From Marisa cornuarietis (Eukaryota > Mollusca > Gastropoda > Architaenioglossa > Ampullariidae), in contig SMMW01000635.1 of the NCBI GenBank assembly GCA_004794655.1, positions 679,001 through 743,000 on the forward strand: a stretch of DNA of 64,000 nucleotides, read 5' to 3'. The position numbers were made by a program, and so were the translations under genes. Under the pieces are notes generated by a model, which did no database searches, was not told where the DNA came from, and was given only the letters and a program-made list of their open reading frames with translations. The number at the start of each line of letters is the position of its first letter. Positions within the stretch are counted from its first letter, which is position 1. Shown here piece by piece: positions 39,401-48,700 of this stretch.

Positions 39401-39889
39401 ACCCCACTTCGCATTTATTTATTAGATGAGGACCGAGTGGATAAGTCGACCTCAAATGAACATTTGAAATGAAACTGACCACGGTTGCAGTAATTTTACC
39501 AACCTTCGTGCCTTTCGTTCCTGTCATAGTGGCACCTCCGCTGAACAAGAAGCCTGTGGGAAGAAACTCAGCACTCGGGGAGTCGTAAGGGTAGTTGTGA
39601 GGCAGAAACAAGACCATGTGATAGATGGCGTCGTCCTGCCGGATGTTGCAGTGCCACTCGAATATGTCGCTCTCCAACGGCTCCGCCGAGACGTTGCTGA
39701 CTGGCGATTGTCGCATCTCTTGCTGGTCCTGCAGCAGCCGTCGCATGGCGCGTTTGCGCTGTGCGTCAGCTGTTACCATGGTTCCAGTCTTGAGGTAAAA
39801 GGTCTTCTGCGCTTCATCGGACTTGCGCAAGGTTTGTGCCATTTGGTCTTGTTTGCGTTCGATCCCCAAAGGCTGTTGTCGGTGATACA
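34561..39889 (-). CDS. E2 ubiquitin-conjugating (UBC) domain protein with long C-terminal region, first exon missing
   Basis: Seven minus-strand exons join with matching phases: 39889-39504, 38985-38733, 37962-37646, 36920-36661, 35894-35729, 35421-35257 and 35016-34744 (TGA). They give about 606 residues. Residues about 43-200 form a UBC fold: 'PLESDIFEWHCNI', 'LFLPHNYPYDSPSAEFLP', then 'TKVCLNIFSDF', whose Cys (about residue 130) is the expected thioester cysteine, and 'YGWSPGYTVQTVLMNLVAFL'. There is no HPN motif, and the spacing resembles UBE2J-type E2s. After the UBC domain come 'FTCKDCGHTY' (a single CxxC), about 350 residues I do not recognise, and a Lys/Arg/Gly-rich end. A start exon ending in phase 1 must lie upstream of 39,889. 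After the TGA at 34,744-34,746 the same frame stays open to 34,561. The protein presumably charges and transfers ubiquitin; target unknown. Confidence 0.85.
35069..35102. repeat. CA microsatellite in an intron of the E2 gene
   Basis: About 17 CA units, some 50 bases upstream (in gene direction) of the last exon. Confidence 0.95.
36338..36438. repeat. Compound CA/TA/GA microsatellite in an intron of the E2 gene
   Basis: A CA run is followed by TA and GA runs, between the exons at 35.8 and 36.7 kb. Confidence 0.95.
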
Positions 39890-40737
39890 CTGAAGTCGAG
39901 AATGAGAAAGAAGCATAGAGTACTAAGTACGATGGTATCAGTATATTTTTATAATTACATAGACTACGGCGTACTTGCTAAATACCACCAAACAAATTCC
40001 AATGACTTCATTGCAAAATCTTGCATATATTCATGCAGAATTAAAAAAAAAACACTTCAGTGAAAAATATATATGACTACTGAATTATTACTCTTACATT
40101 CATAAACATATGCAAATAATCTATACACTACTTCAATGCTTACCACTACACTAACACGCGCTGCCAAAATACTTTAATATCTATTAAAAACACAGCGAGT
40201 GAAGAGCTCATTATACTGAAGCAAAAGAATGCTGGTCCTTTGCTCAGAAAATTTTCTTCGTTTGCGTTTATGGTTCATGTGTTAGAATGTTGTCATACTT
40301 TCAGTGGGCGAAAATAGGCAGCCTTTTCTCTCATCAAAACACAGCTCTTTGTTGATTTTCTCAGAAGTTGTGCGAAGATGTCTTAAGTCTACAAGGATAA
40401 ATGAAACTTTAAACTATAGTTACTACACGACGCTGCACGACTCCTCAACAGCAATGAAAACCAGTCCGCTCGCGAATTTGCACAATGGGATTTATCTTTA
40501 AACCCGTGTTTAAGTGACCTCGCAGCATTGTGAAAAACGAGTTCACTAAAAATAATCTTACTTTCCAACGATAAGAGGAAATTTATCAAGTTCGGCTGTA
40601 TTATCACTTGGCCTGACTGTGCAAATACGCATTGTCTTCACTGACAAATGTTTTTTTTCTATTCATTCTGCTGCCTGTTTGTATTGAGAATGTGAGTGGG
40701 GCATGTTGTCTCATGCGCTCAGGCTAATGTCCTTGCA

Positions 40738-41000
40738 AATAATAATAATAATCATAATAAATGCGTGATTTATATAGCCCATACTCACGCTCGTAAAAAT
40801 CGAGTATGCTCTTTGCGCTTGAGATAAGAACGAGACAGGGACGACATACAAGAACGGAAGGATAAACAACAGTACTGATGAATAAAAATGACTAATAAAA
40901 GAGAAATATGGAAAACTCAAAGAGGAATCAGGTAACAAGAACTGAGGGTATTGTGGTTTTGCAGAGGAAGACGAGTAGAGAAGTAGAAAGGAGACGAAAA
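40738..41000 (-). mobile_element. V-SINE/Deu-like element, diverged copy, minus strand
   Basis: An AAT-rich tail is followed by 'tgcgtgatttatatagccca' and 'gagtatgctctttgcgcttg', in parallel with the copy at 30,047-30,345 but more diverged. Confidence 0.65.
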
Positions 41001-41309
41001 AAAAGGAGTTGGGGGTGTTAAAGATGGACTATAACATTGTGTGGACTGTTGTTATTCTCATGGAAGAGGTGTGTTTTTAGTGCACAAACGTGTTTCTCTT
41101 CAGTGCCTCCAGTAAGCCACTAAACAGTTTGGAGGCGGTCATAATTCGCATGTCTCGGTTTGCATGTTCACTAAATCGGTCGTACTTCGCATGCGCTCAT
41201 TTTTGTCACGTTGGGAAAAGTATATGTGAACATTGCAGAACATGGAACTGGAACTATAAATAAGAAATCGCTTGAAAAGTAAAGATTAAGGATCAGAGAA
41301 AGTAAGGAG

Positions 41310-41530
41310 AAGAAGTATGGTCGCTGCCCTCCTGGGTCCCCACGAGAGCCTCCTAGCAACTGTGAAGGGATGCAAGCTGGTCTGGTCCAGGCATGTCAAC
41401 CAGCACAACACCAAGGCCGTATTTTAGGATGCCTTGGAGAGTGGTCGGCGCCGTGATGTACAGAAGATCAGAAAAGAACTGGTTGGAATGGAGAAGAATG
41501 GAGTTTTCATATGCCATGCATCAGCTTCCT
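41310..41530 (+). mobile_element. RTE-type LINE fragment
   Basis: Reads 'LLGPHESLLATVKGCKLVW', a stop, and 'ALESGRRRDVQKI', matching the same C-terminal block as the element at 20.5-21.0 kb ('VGPQEPQLATMK', 'VEGGRR'). Highly truncated. Confidence 0.65.
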
Positions 41531-42169
41531 GCCGCTTAAGACAGGTCTAGGCAACTGTCCCAGAATCCTTTCAAGGGAACGACTGATGAATAAATTTAAA
41601 GATTTTGTGAGGAAAATAATAGATTTTTATCGAGATTTTCTGTAAATGATTTTGTTAAGAAATGTGTCGTCGTTTCAATTTTTAACAGTACACAATCTCC
41701 GGTTTAAATAGTTGAGAATTTTTCAGCACATTTTCATTGGTTCATTTTGTTTTCTTTCCGGATGTAAAACAAAAGAAGCGCGCAGGCAAAGTGCGGCACC
41801 TATTTAGTACTCATAAGAAAGATGGCTTTCTCAAAACTGGTTAGAGGGCCACGTATTTGAACATTGAGAATAAATGGCTCCGGTAAATGAGCCAATCGTT
41901 TGCTCGTCATTCTTCTTCTTTGCACAAACGAGCACTTGAAAAAACTTTTTGCTCGTACATCTTATCCACGATCTTGAATTCTTTAATTAAAAGTTGTCTA
42001 TTAGGTAGAGTACTATCAAAGTACTGTTGTTTGTTGAATTTTCATTTTCGGATGTCTAAAAGAAATTGCTCAGGAAAGGGATGACCATTTTGGGGTGCAT
42101 GTATATTGAGACCGAGATGGCTGGATCTCAAGTGGATAAAGGGAATATTTCCTGAAACAAGCTACTTGA

Positions 42170-42440
42170 CTGCATTGTGTTGTTGTGCAGCTTCCACTGT
42201 TGATCCACGCCATGACAGCTAAAGCGTCATAATTATGACGCAGATTGTTTGTTTATGTTAAATCTGCGTCACTCAACTATATCGTACGTCACCATTATGA
42301 CGCTTTATCTATCATGACGTGTATCAAGCTGCTTTCTCGCATTGTGTTGTTGTGCAGCTTAATACACACCATGATAGCTAAAGCGCCATAATTATGACGC
42401 ACGATGTAGTTGAGTGACGCAGAATCAACATAAACAAACA
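42170..42440. repeat. Nested inverted and direct repeats with 'cataattatgacg' cores
   Basis: 'cattgtgttgttgtgcagctt' occurs twice (about 42,173 and 42,340) as a direct repeat. Each is followed by 'agctaaagcg(t/c)cataattatgacgc'. Between and after them are complements such as 'tgcgtcactcaacta' and 'tagttgagtgacgcag', and 'atgacgctttatctatcatg'. The arrangement suggests two copies of a small palindromic element, one inverted in part. Confidence 0.6.
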
Positions 42441-43202
42441 TAATCTGCTGCATCCTGACGCTGACGACGAAAAATGACAAAAGCTGGCACAGATAAGGAG
42501 CATACGTATAACATGAAATGACTTTGAAGACACGAAAAACGACTGCTGCTCCAGATATGCCAACCTGTAGTTTGGTAAGTCAATTTAGCTTTGTTGCTAG
42601 ATCGACAGTAGCGCTCCTTTTGTTGTATTGTCAACAGCCATTGCTTCAGTGTGCGAAAGAGATGTTACTATAAATATTTGTCATAAAAATGACACACTTA
42701 TGTAAAAGCTGTGAACTTTAAATTATACCTAGCAACAGACATCACAACGCGAATAGCACTTTTTATACTGTACAAATACTTTACTAAGAATGATTTAATC
42801 AGGTAAAACAAATGCCTGAAGGTTACCATTTATGGGTGAGGGGAAGCTGTTTCATCTTCCTTCTTTCTCTCTCTCTCTCTCTTTCTTTCTCTTTTCCCCC
42901 CTCCCGAGAAGCAGTAAAATATGCTCCCCGCCCTCTGCTTCACCACCACACACACTGGCACAACTTTAGCGAGGAACAGGGTCAGAAGACCACAGACTGC
43001 GTCATATTTTGTTCGCTGCTATATTTTCCAACAATATCGTCTTATACTCATTTCACAGAAGCATTACTCATTAAAAGGATGCTTTCTTTCAGAAGTAGGA
43101 TTTCTAGAACATTCAACACTTAAGAGCAAGCACAGCTCGAGGCAAAAATAAATGTACCTATTGAAACGAATGCTCTTATGTGTGAGAGTGCATAAAAGAA
43201 GC

Positions 43203-43262
43203 GCACCTCTCGGTTCGAACCCCAGCGCTCTACCAGTCTAACCCCTCGGCTATCCGCTTCCC
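43203..43262 (-). mobile_element. tRNA-like SINE head
   Basis: The reverse complement has an A-box-like 'gttagactggtagagcg' and a B-box-like 'ggttcgaacc', only about 16 bases apart. That is too close for a folded tRNA, so this is read as a fragment of a tRNA-derived SINE and not a tRNA gene. Confidence 0.45.
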
Positions 43263-44245
43263 CTTCACACCTATACCAGTTGCTGTCTCCCCAAAGCCTG
43301 GCTATCTGACCTCTGCCAGTTCAATAATATCACACCGATACCGTTCTAGCTCATGGCTATTACTTTGTGGCAATGGTGTAATATGTGAACGTTGCCCGTA
43401 CCAGTGACTGTTCCTTCTCTCAGCTTCACAGCTGGTTGGGCTCAAGCTGCACATTTTCCCTTTATTCGTTTCATTTTTTTACTTAAAAGAAAGGCGAAAA
43501 CGGAAGCAGCGACGTGAAACTACGTCGTGACTTTCGAAACTACCGTAATTTGAAAAAAAAAATCCATAGGAGATGAAAAATGAAAAGATTCACAACTTCA
43601 AGATCAAAAGTTCGTGTGAGATTTATTTTTTAACAATTTTTTTTAATCTGTGAGAAAAACATCAAGATCTCTACCGCTTCCTTTATGAATGTGCTAGCTT
43701 TATAGTAGACGTTAAATTTAACCACACTTTTTGGGTGATGTAAATAATTTTAAATGTATACTTATCCAGTGTGGCTGCTTTGTAACCCTATCTAGTGAAT
43801 ACAATATGTTTATCTGATGACTGGGTAAATGTAGGCGTGTATTTCAAGAACAGAAGAGGGGCAGTCAGTGAATTCACTGAAGAGTTCCAGAAATAGCAGT
43901 GGCGTAGGAAGATGCTCGGCTTTTGGGGAGGGAAGTCCATGCTGACAGTGAACGACGTTCACATTCTTGCCTCCTCAGTATCTGTTTTGAGAGGGCAGCC
44001 CTCTTGCCCCTTTCCCCCCTCCCGGTTCCTACACCACCGAATAGTATTTTGCACTGAGACCCAATCGTTAGAAAAATTTTTTCCACCTTATTATAAATTA
44101 AGTCCTGTAAAAAATATGCAGCGCGTTTTGATTGGTTTTGGTTGGGGTATTTTTTTTTAGCACTAAGCAACTTCCCCTTTAATGGTTTCCAAAAGCAACA
44201 GTACAATATCTTTCGGGTTTTTAATTGGTTCAGAAAATGAGTCCA

Positions 44246-44789
44246 CACATAATCCCCAGACACTTAATCCCCGACACTTAATCCCATAGACTTTTAATCC
44301 CCGGACACTTAATCCCCAAACACTTAATCCTCAAAATGAAATTTCAACTAAAAAAATTATGAAGTGAATGAGAAATTTAATTCAAATTCAAATAATTATT
44401 TTCATGTAAACATCAAAATAAGGTTGACAATTAAAATAATACTTAACTTCAACATCTATAACATTAGTTAAAGTTCATGTGAGCTATTAAAGTCAATGTT
44501 CTTCAACAATATGATATGAAAAGTGTTGTTAATCAATATGACAGGTAAGCTAATGAACGGATATACCCTAATTGGGGCGATTGTTACATCTCATTAGAGT
44601 TACCACGTGACACATTTCTCTTACGGTTATAATACTTCAAATTCACAAAATAGCAGTTTTTAGTGTTGTGTCGCGATTTGGGGGGCATTTTTGAGGATTA
44701 AGTGGCTAGGGATTAAATGTCTAGGTGATTAAGTGTCGGGATTAAGTGTCGTGGATTAAATGTCTGGGGATTAAGTGTCCGGTCACCCA
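44246..44789. mobile_element. Foldback-like element with tandem-repeat termini, copy 2
   Basis: Left end: about six units of 'agacacttaatcccc' type. Right end: about six units of the complement, finishing 'ggattaagtgtccggtcaccc', which is the exact complement of the left end of copy 1 at 22,588. The core also matches copy 1 in reverse but contains about 150 extra bases near 44,500-44,650. It directly abuts a SINE on its right. Confidence 0.75.
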
Positions 44790-44811
44790 GAAAATATATG
44801 CTTTGTATTGA

Positions 44812-45051
44812 GAAGTAATTTTCTACCATCTTTCTCTGCAAAATGCCTATATTTTCTATGTTCTGTTACTTGGTGTCTTTTTGTGTTTTCCATCTTTGTT
44901 TTCTGTTTGTCATCAGTACTGTCGTTTATTCTTACGCCCCTCGTGTTCTATCCATTTAGTCCATGTCTCTTCCTTGTTTTTAAGCGCTAAGAGCATGCTC
45001 TCTATGAGTGTGAATATGCGCTATACAAATCTTCATTTATTATTATTATTA
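44812..45051 (+). mobile_element. V-SINE/Deu-like element, plus strand
   Basis: Runs from 'ttctaccatctttctctgca' to 'gcgctatacaaatcttcatt' plus an ATT tail. It is nearly the reverse complement of 30,047-30,345. Confidence 0.75.
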
Positions 45052-45157
45052 AGTAGAGAGAAAAATGTTAAAGAATAATAGTTTAACGCAGGAACTGATA
45101 CCTAAATAACAGGGAATATTCTCTTTGAAGTTAGCCTTGTGCTTTTCTGTTTCCCAG

Positions 45158-45829
45158 AGTGCCACGTTTCAGGCTTTTGTGCGATTTTGTTGCGTGGGTC
45201 CTGCTCCTTTCGACGACATTGCCGACATATGTGACGAGTGCGAGTTTTCACAAAACAGAGGCCGGTCTCCAGAACCTTCCTCGTACTTATCTTTTCGTCC
45301 CGCCGCTGACAAGAACTTGAACCTACGCACTGAGTCGATGGTCGGGAAGTCGCGCAGCACCAGCTGCAGTCTCGAGCGTGGTGAGCAAAAGCAAGAGACG
45401 AAAAGCGACTCTCCTGACAAACTGCTCAACGTGGATGGCCAGAACATCCAGAAGTACGTTGGCGACAGGAACGCAACTGACAACGACGGGGTCCTCGCCG
45501 ATGACGACACCGACGACGGCGGAAGAATCCTCAGCGTCGAGTGGATCGAGTCTCCAGGCAGTTCCGTTTCCCCCGAAGACCGTCGAAATCGGCAAACTTT
45601 GGGGGCTTTCGGCGGAGAAAATGCTGCCGTCTTGCACACAGAGACCAAAAGTCTGCCGGCCGTCGACCACGACTGTTTCGGTGATAACTGCGCCACGCTA
45701 GAATCCCCTAGCCAACGCTGCACGACCACCCAATCCGAAAACCTACCTTTGCCTTTGAAATCGAAGAATGACGATTTGCGCGATCTTACACGATCAGAGC
45801 GTCCTTATGGGTTGCCAAGAGTTGCTTAG
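45158..45829 (+). CDS. Last coding exon of an unidentified gene, acidic Ser/Thr-rich tail
   Basis: An open frame of about 223 codons follows a strong acceptor (CTTTTCTGTTTCCCAG) and ends at a TAG with a polyA signal about 85 bases later. Base composition is much more GC-rich than the flanks, as expected for a real exon. The start is cysteine-rich ('FVRFCCVGPAPFDDIADICD'). The rest looks disordered, with many Ser, Thr, Asp and Glu ('DDDTDDGGRILSVEWI') and no domain I know. It could be the cytoplasmic tail of a membrane protein, but that is a guess. The frame has no convincing ATG near its start, so upstream exons must exist; none were identified. They might lie within or beyond the E2 gene on the opposite strand. 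Confidence 0.6.
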   Translation, partial: SATFQAFVRFCCVGPAPFDDIADICDECEFSQNRGRSPEPSSYLSFRPAADKNLNLRTESMVGKSRSTSCSLERGEQKQETKSDSPDKLLNVDGQNIQKYVGDRNATDNDGVLADDDTDDGGRILSVEWIESPGSSVSPEDRRNRQTLGAFGGENAAVLHTETKSLPAVDHDCFGDNCATLESPSQRCTTTQSENLPLPLKSKNDDLRDLTRSERPYGLPRVA

Positions 45830-45912
45830 CGTAGACTCTGAGTGACTACACTCATCTTGATTTTATGTTTTCGTCTTCCCATATGAGTAAACGTTTTAAC
45901 CAGTTGTTCATT

Positions 45913-45918
45913 AATAAA
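45913..45918 (+). terminator. Polyadenylation signal of the 45.2-45.8 kb gene
   Basis: AATAAA in 'cattaataaaatttgttcac', followed by a GT-rich stretch, about 85 bases after the stop. The close spacing supports the reality of the exon. Confidence 0.65.
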
Positions 45919-46689
45919 ATTTGTTCACGGTGCTGCGTATACATTTCATAACAAGGAAGGACTTGACAGACTGACGTAATGACAATTACTGGAAAAGACC
46001 AATACTAATTTTCTACAATTCAGACGATTTGTGTATTAGAAGTTCTGTGCAGTAAGGGTAATTCTGGGGGACGAGAAATCTTTTGCAACAGTTCTTTCTC
46101 TCTACTGAAGAAGGTAAGTAAAATTCCTTTCACGTATGATAGAGAACAAAGTTCCTCTTACTTGTCTTGGCATTATATATTTACAGTATATATTTTCTGA
46201 GAGCAAGGGTAGGGGAACTCGTTTTGAATAGCTATTATCTTTGTGTCTTAATATCGTTCGTGTTTACTGATATAGCTTTTTGTCTCTCCACTCGAAGCAT
46301 TCTCCCTTCCCGTCTCTATCTTAAAAAAAAAACAACAACATAATCATGATAGGGCATATGCAGCAAATAATTTTTATCGGTACTCATTTATCACATCATA
46401 GTTTTCCACAAATTTCGTTGTGGTTAATTTCTCGTTGTCTTTAAAAACATCCGCCCGTTGTTGCGTGCATTCGGTATGGCGAACCATTTAAGCAGTTCAT
46501 GTTTCAGTCATTAACAGATTTTGATCGTACGAATGAATCGATGCTTGAAGCTGTTATAAGTCGCAAGGTCTCAGCTAGATTACTTGAAGATGAATAAAGT
46601 CGGATTTGGCGAGAAGAAAAAGCCCCGTAATCTCCAAATTAATGACGAAATATACGAAATATTTGTCCTTCATTCTCTATTCTATATCA

Positions 46690-46900
46690 GACTTTCCTCC
46701 TCCTCCTCCTCATCATCATCCATTTCCCTGAGCTGTTGGTCATAGGAGCACGAGCACCAGGCGATCAAACACTACCAAATTTCACTTCTTCGTTTCTTTT
46801 ACGTTCTCTTGGATGCGCTGAATGTATGTTGTCTGCCCACTTCTTCTTTTGCCTGCCTTTTCTTCGATCTACCTATCCTGTTCTCTGCATGATTATCTAT
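46690..46900 (-). mobile_element. RTE-type LINE 3' fragment, minus strand
   Basis: The reverse complement reads 'RRKGRQKKKWADNIHSAHP', the conserved Arg/Lys-rich block before the C-terminus of RTE-like elements, and ends in a GAT/GAG-rich tail, also typical of them. Confidence 0.55.
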
Positions 46901-47654
46901 GCATGTCCCAATGATCTCGAGATGCACAAAATTTTACTTCAACTTGCGTCTTTCAACTGTAGACAGTTTTTCAAAGAGCCCAGTTATTTGCGTAAATCTC
47001 TTTCAACGCTTAATTGATTATGTCCTTTTGTCGAGTGAAGGGCGAGAAGATATAGACAGTATTTGGGATGAAATGAGCTATATTAGTACAATCTTGGATA
47101 TTTGGGATAAAACCAAAGGTGCCTTCCGTAGAAATGTAGGAAACAACAACGGTCACTAATGTTGAAACCTACCTGAAATTACTCTCCAATACAAAAATCA
47201 AGCTAATGCGCTCCATGCTCATCTCCGTCTTACACATGCAACTGATGCAAGAGTTGGACTCTGAAAGCAGATTTGCGAAAGAGCAGAATACAAACCTTTA
47301 CTATGTCTATTTTAGGGGAGAGAAACTGATTAGAAAGATAAACAAATGACAAATCTTTATTAACGAGAGTGACAGAATATGCGCGAGTGGAACAGAACAA
47401 CGAAGGAGAACATTTTCCAAAATGCTGCATGGACATCAAGAGGAAGGGGCAAACCCGAAAACAGGAAGACATCAGGTGTCCAAGGTTTAAACTTCAGTTT
47501 CACTTTGAGAATATTAAACAAATATCTTATTAATGTTTAAGTCGACCAAAGTGTTAGTTATAACGATGGCTGCTATAAATCGATGAGAAGACTGAAGCAG
47601 ACGACAGTTTTGTAACTCGGAGTTAACTTTCCTGAATTCAGTCCGCAGGAAGCA

Positions 47655-47845
47655 CGGAGGAGGAATTAGTGTTTTACGTCGAGCCAGCAACTAAGGCTAT
47701 ACCACGGCAAGGCAGGAAGTCCTCTAAACGGATGCCGCAGGCAGAGAAAGAACAGTATGCCCGAGACGAGAGCTGAACCTAGGACAGCCAGCGCGCACTG
47801 TATTGGTGACAAGAGCTAACAGTGGCGCCAGCGGGCCGCCCCTGG
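47655..47845 (+). mobile_element. SINE copy, best preserved of its family here
   Basis: Blocks in order: 'gtgttttacgtcgagccagc', 'aactaaggctataccacggc', 'gcagagaaagaacagtatgc', 'ccgagacgagagctgaacct' and 'cgcactgtattggtgacaag', then 'gctaacagtggcgccag'. The same order appears at 7.1 (reversed), 31.57 and 52.2 kb. Confidence 0.8.
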
Positions 47846-48183
47846 AAGTACGGACGTGTAGACCGTCACTTCCTGCCGGTCCGCACAAACGCAACTTCAA
47901 ACAAAACGCTCCTTAAATTGGTAGCAAGTCAACACAAGTGGATACAAAAACATACTGCAGTTTAAACTGAGTAAGTAACATCATAGTAAACCAGCTTATA
48001 TCATGTAGACTAGTGTATAACATTATGCACTTGAACTAAGAAATATAGTTTCGTGATTGCTCTAGAGTCTAGACTACACTCTTCTGCTCGGAGTGCTCAG
48101 TTCAGCTAATAATCGAGAAATCATAATATACAATACATGAATAATAATTTTGTACCTTTTGAGCGTTTTTATTTATTGGGTAC

Positions 48184-48388
48184 AGCTTTGATATAGGGGG
48201 AGACGCGACGGCCATAACAAAAATGGCTCGCAGCATTTGTCGTCTGCTCGCTACACTCAATTGCCCAATTGTACATAATAAACTAACCCTAATCCTACCC
48301 CAAACCCTACCCCAAACCCTAACCCCAAACCTCTGACAAAATAACATAGACTGGCATATGACATCACGTCTCCCCCCATATCAAAGTT
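48184..48388. mobile_element. MITE-like element with telomere-like core
   Basis: The ends 'agctttgatataggggga' + 'gacg' and 'cgtctccccccatatcaaag' are inverted repeats of about 23 bases. The core at about 48,283-48,336 is an impure 'ccctaaccccaaa' array. About 205 bases in all; no coding capacity. Confidence 0.7.
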
Positions 48389-48700
48389 CTGCTATTTATT
48401 GTTGTAATATACACGTTGAAGGACATTATTTTTTTTTTCATCATTTGTGACTTCACTACCAGTCCTAACTCTATGTAGGGATTTTATTTATTTATTATTC
48501 TGAAAGTGAAAGAAGTATCGTTATTCTTTCACTACTATTTAGGTAGTAAACATGATGAGTTGTTAAGACTTCTTTGAGTATCATGACTGTACTTTAAGCG
48601 ATATGAATGTGTGTGTTCCAGTGTTCTGGTATTGGTGACTTCAGTCTTAGGGCACCATTAGGTAGCACGGAATGTCTGGGCAGCATCACGAGCTTCATGG

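Larger units (their letters stand above)
39890..45157. other. Upstream of the E2 gene; repeats, missing exons not found
   Basis: Should contain the start exon of the minus-strand E2 gene (ending in phase 1) and possibly earlier exons of the plus-strand gene ending at 45.8 kb. I could not identify either with confidence. A donor-like site at about 40,137-40,141 (minus strand) is preceded by a frame that stops before it. The rest is largely SINE, LINE and foldback-element sequence, listed separately. Confidence 0.5.
45940..48600. other. Intergenic stretch, repeats only
   Basis: Contains an RTE-like fragment, a SINE copy and a MITE with a telomere-like core, listed separately. No exon recognised. 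Confidence 0.55.

Noticed and set aside
43203..43262. tRNA gene
   Set aside because: A- and B-box-like motifs are present but too close together, and no cloverleaf with a matching acceptor stem can be drawn; read as SINE sequence.
45169..45729. Minus-strand gene opposite the 45.2-45.8 kb exon
   Set aside because: Open frames in several phases are expected in a GC-rich exon; the plus strand has the acceptor and the polyA signal, the minus strand has neither.
48283..48336. Telomeric repeat
   Set aside because: The CCCTAA-like array is short, impure and enclosed by a 23-base inverted repeat, so it belongs to a small mobile element, and genes continue on both sides.
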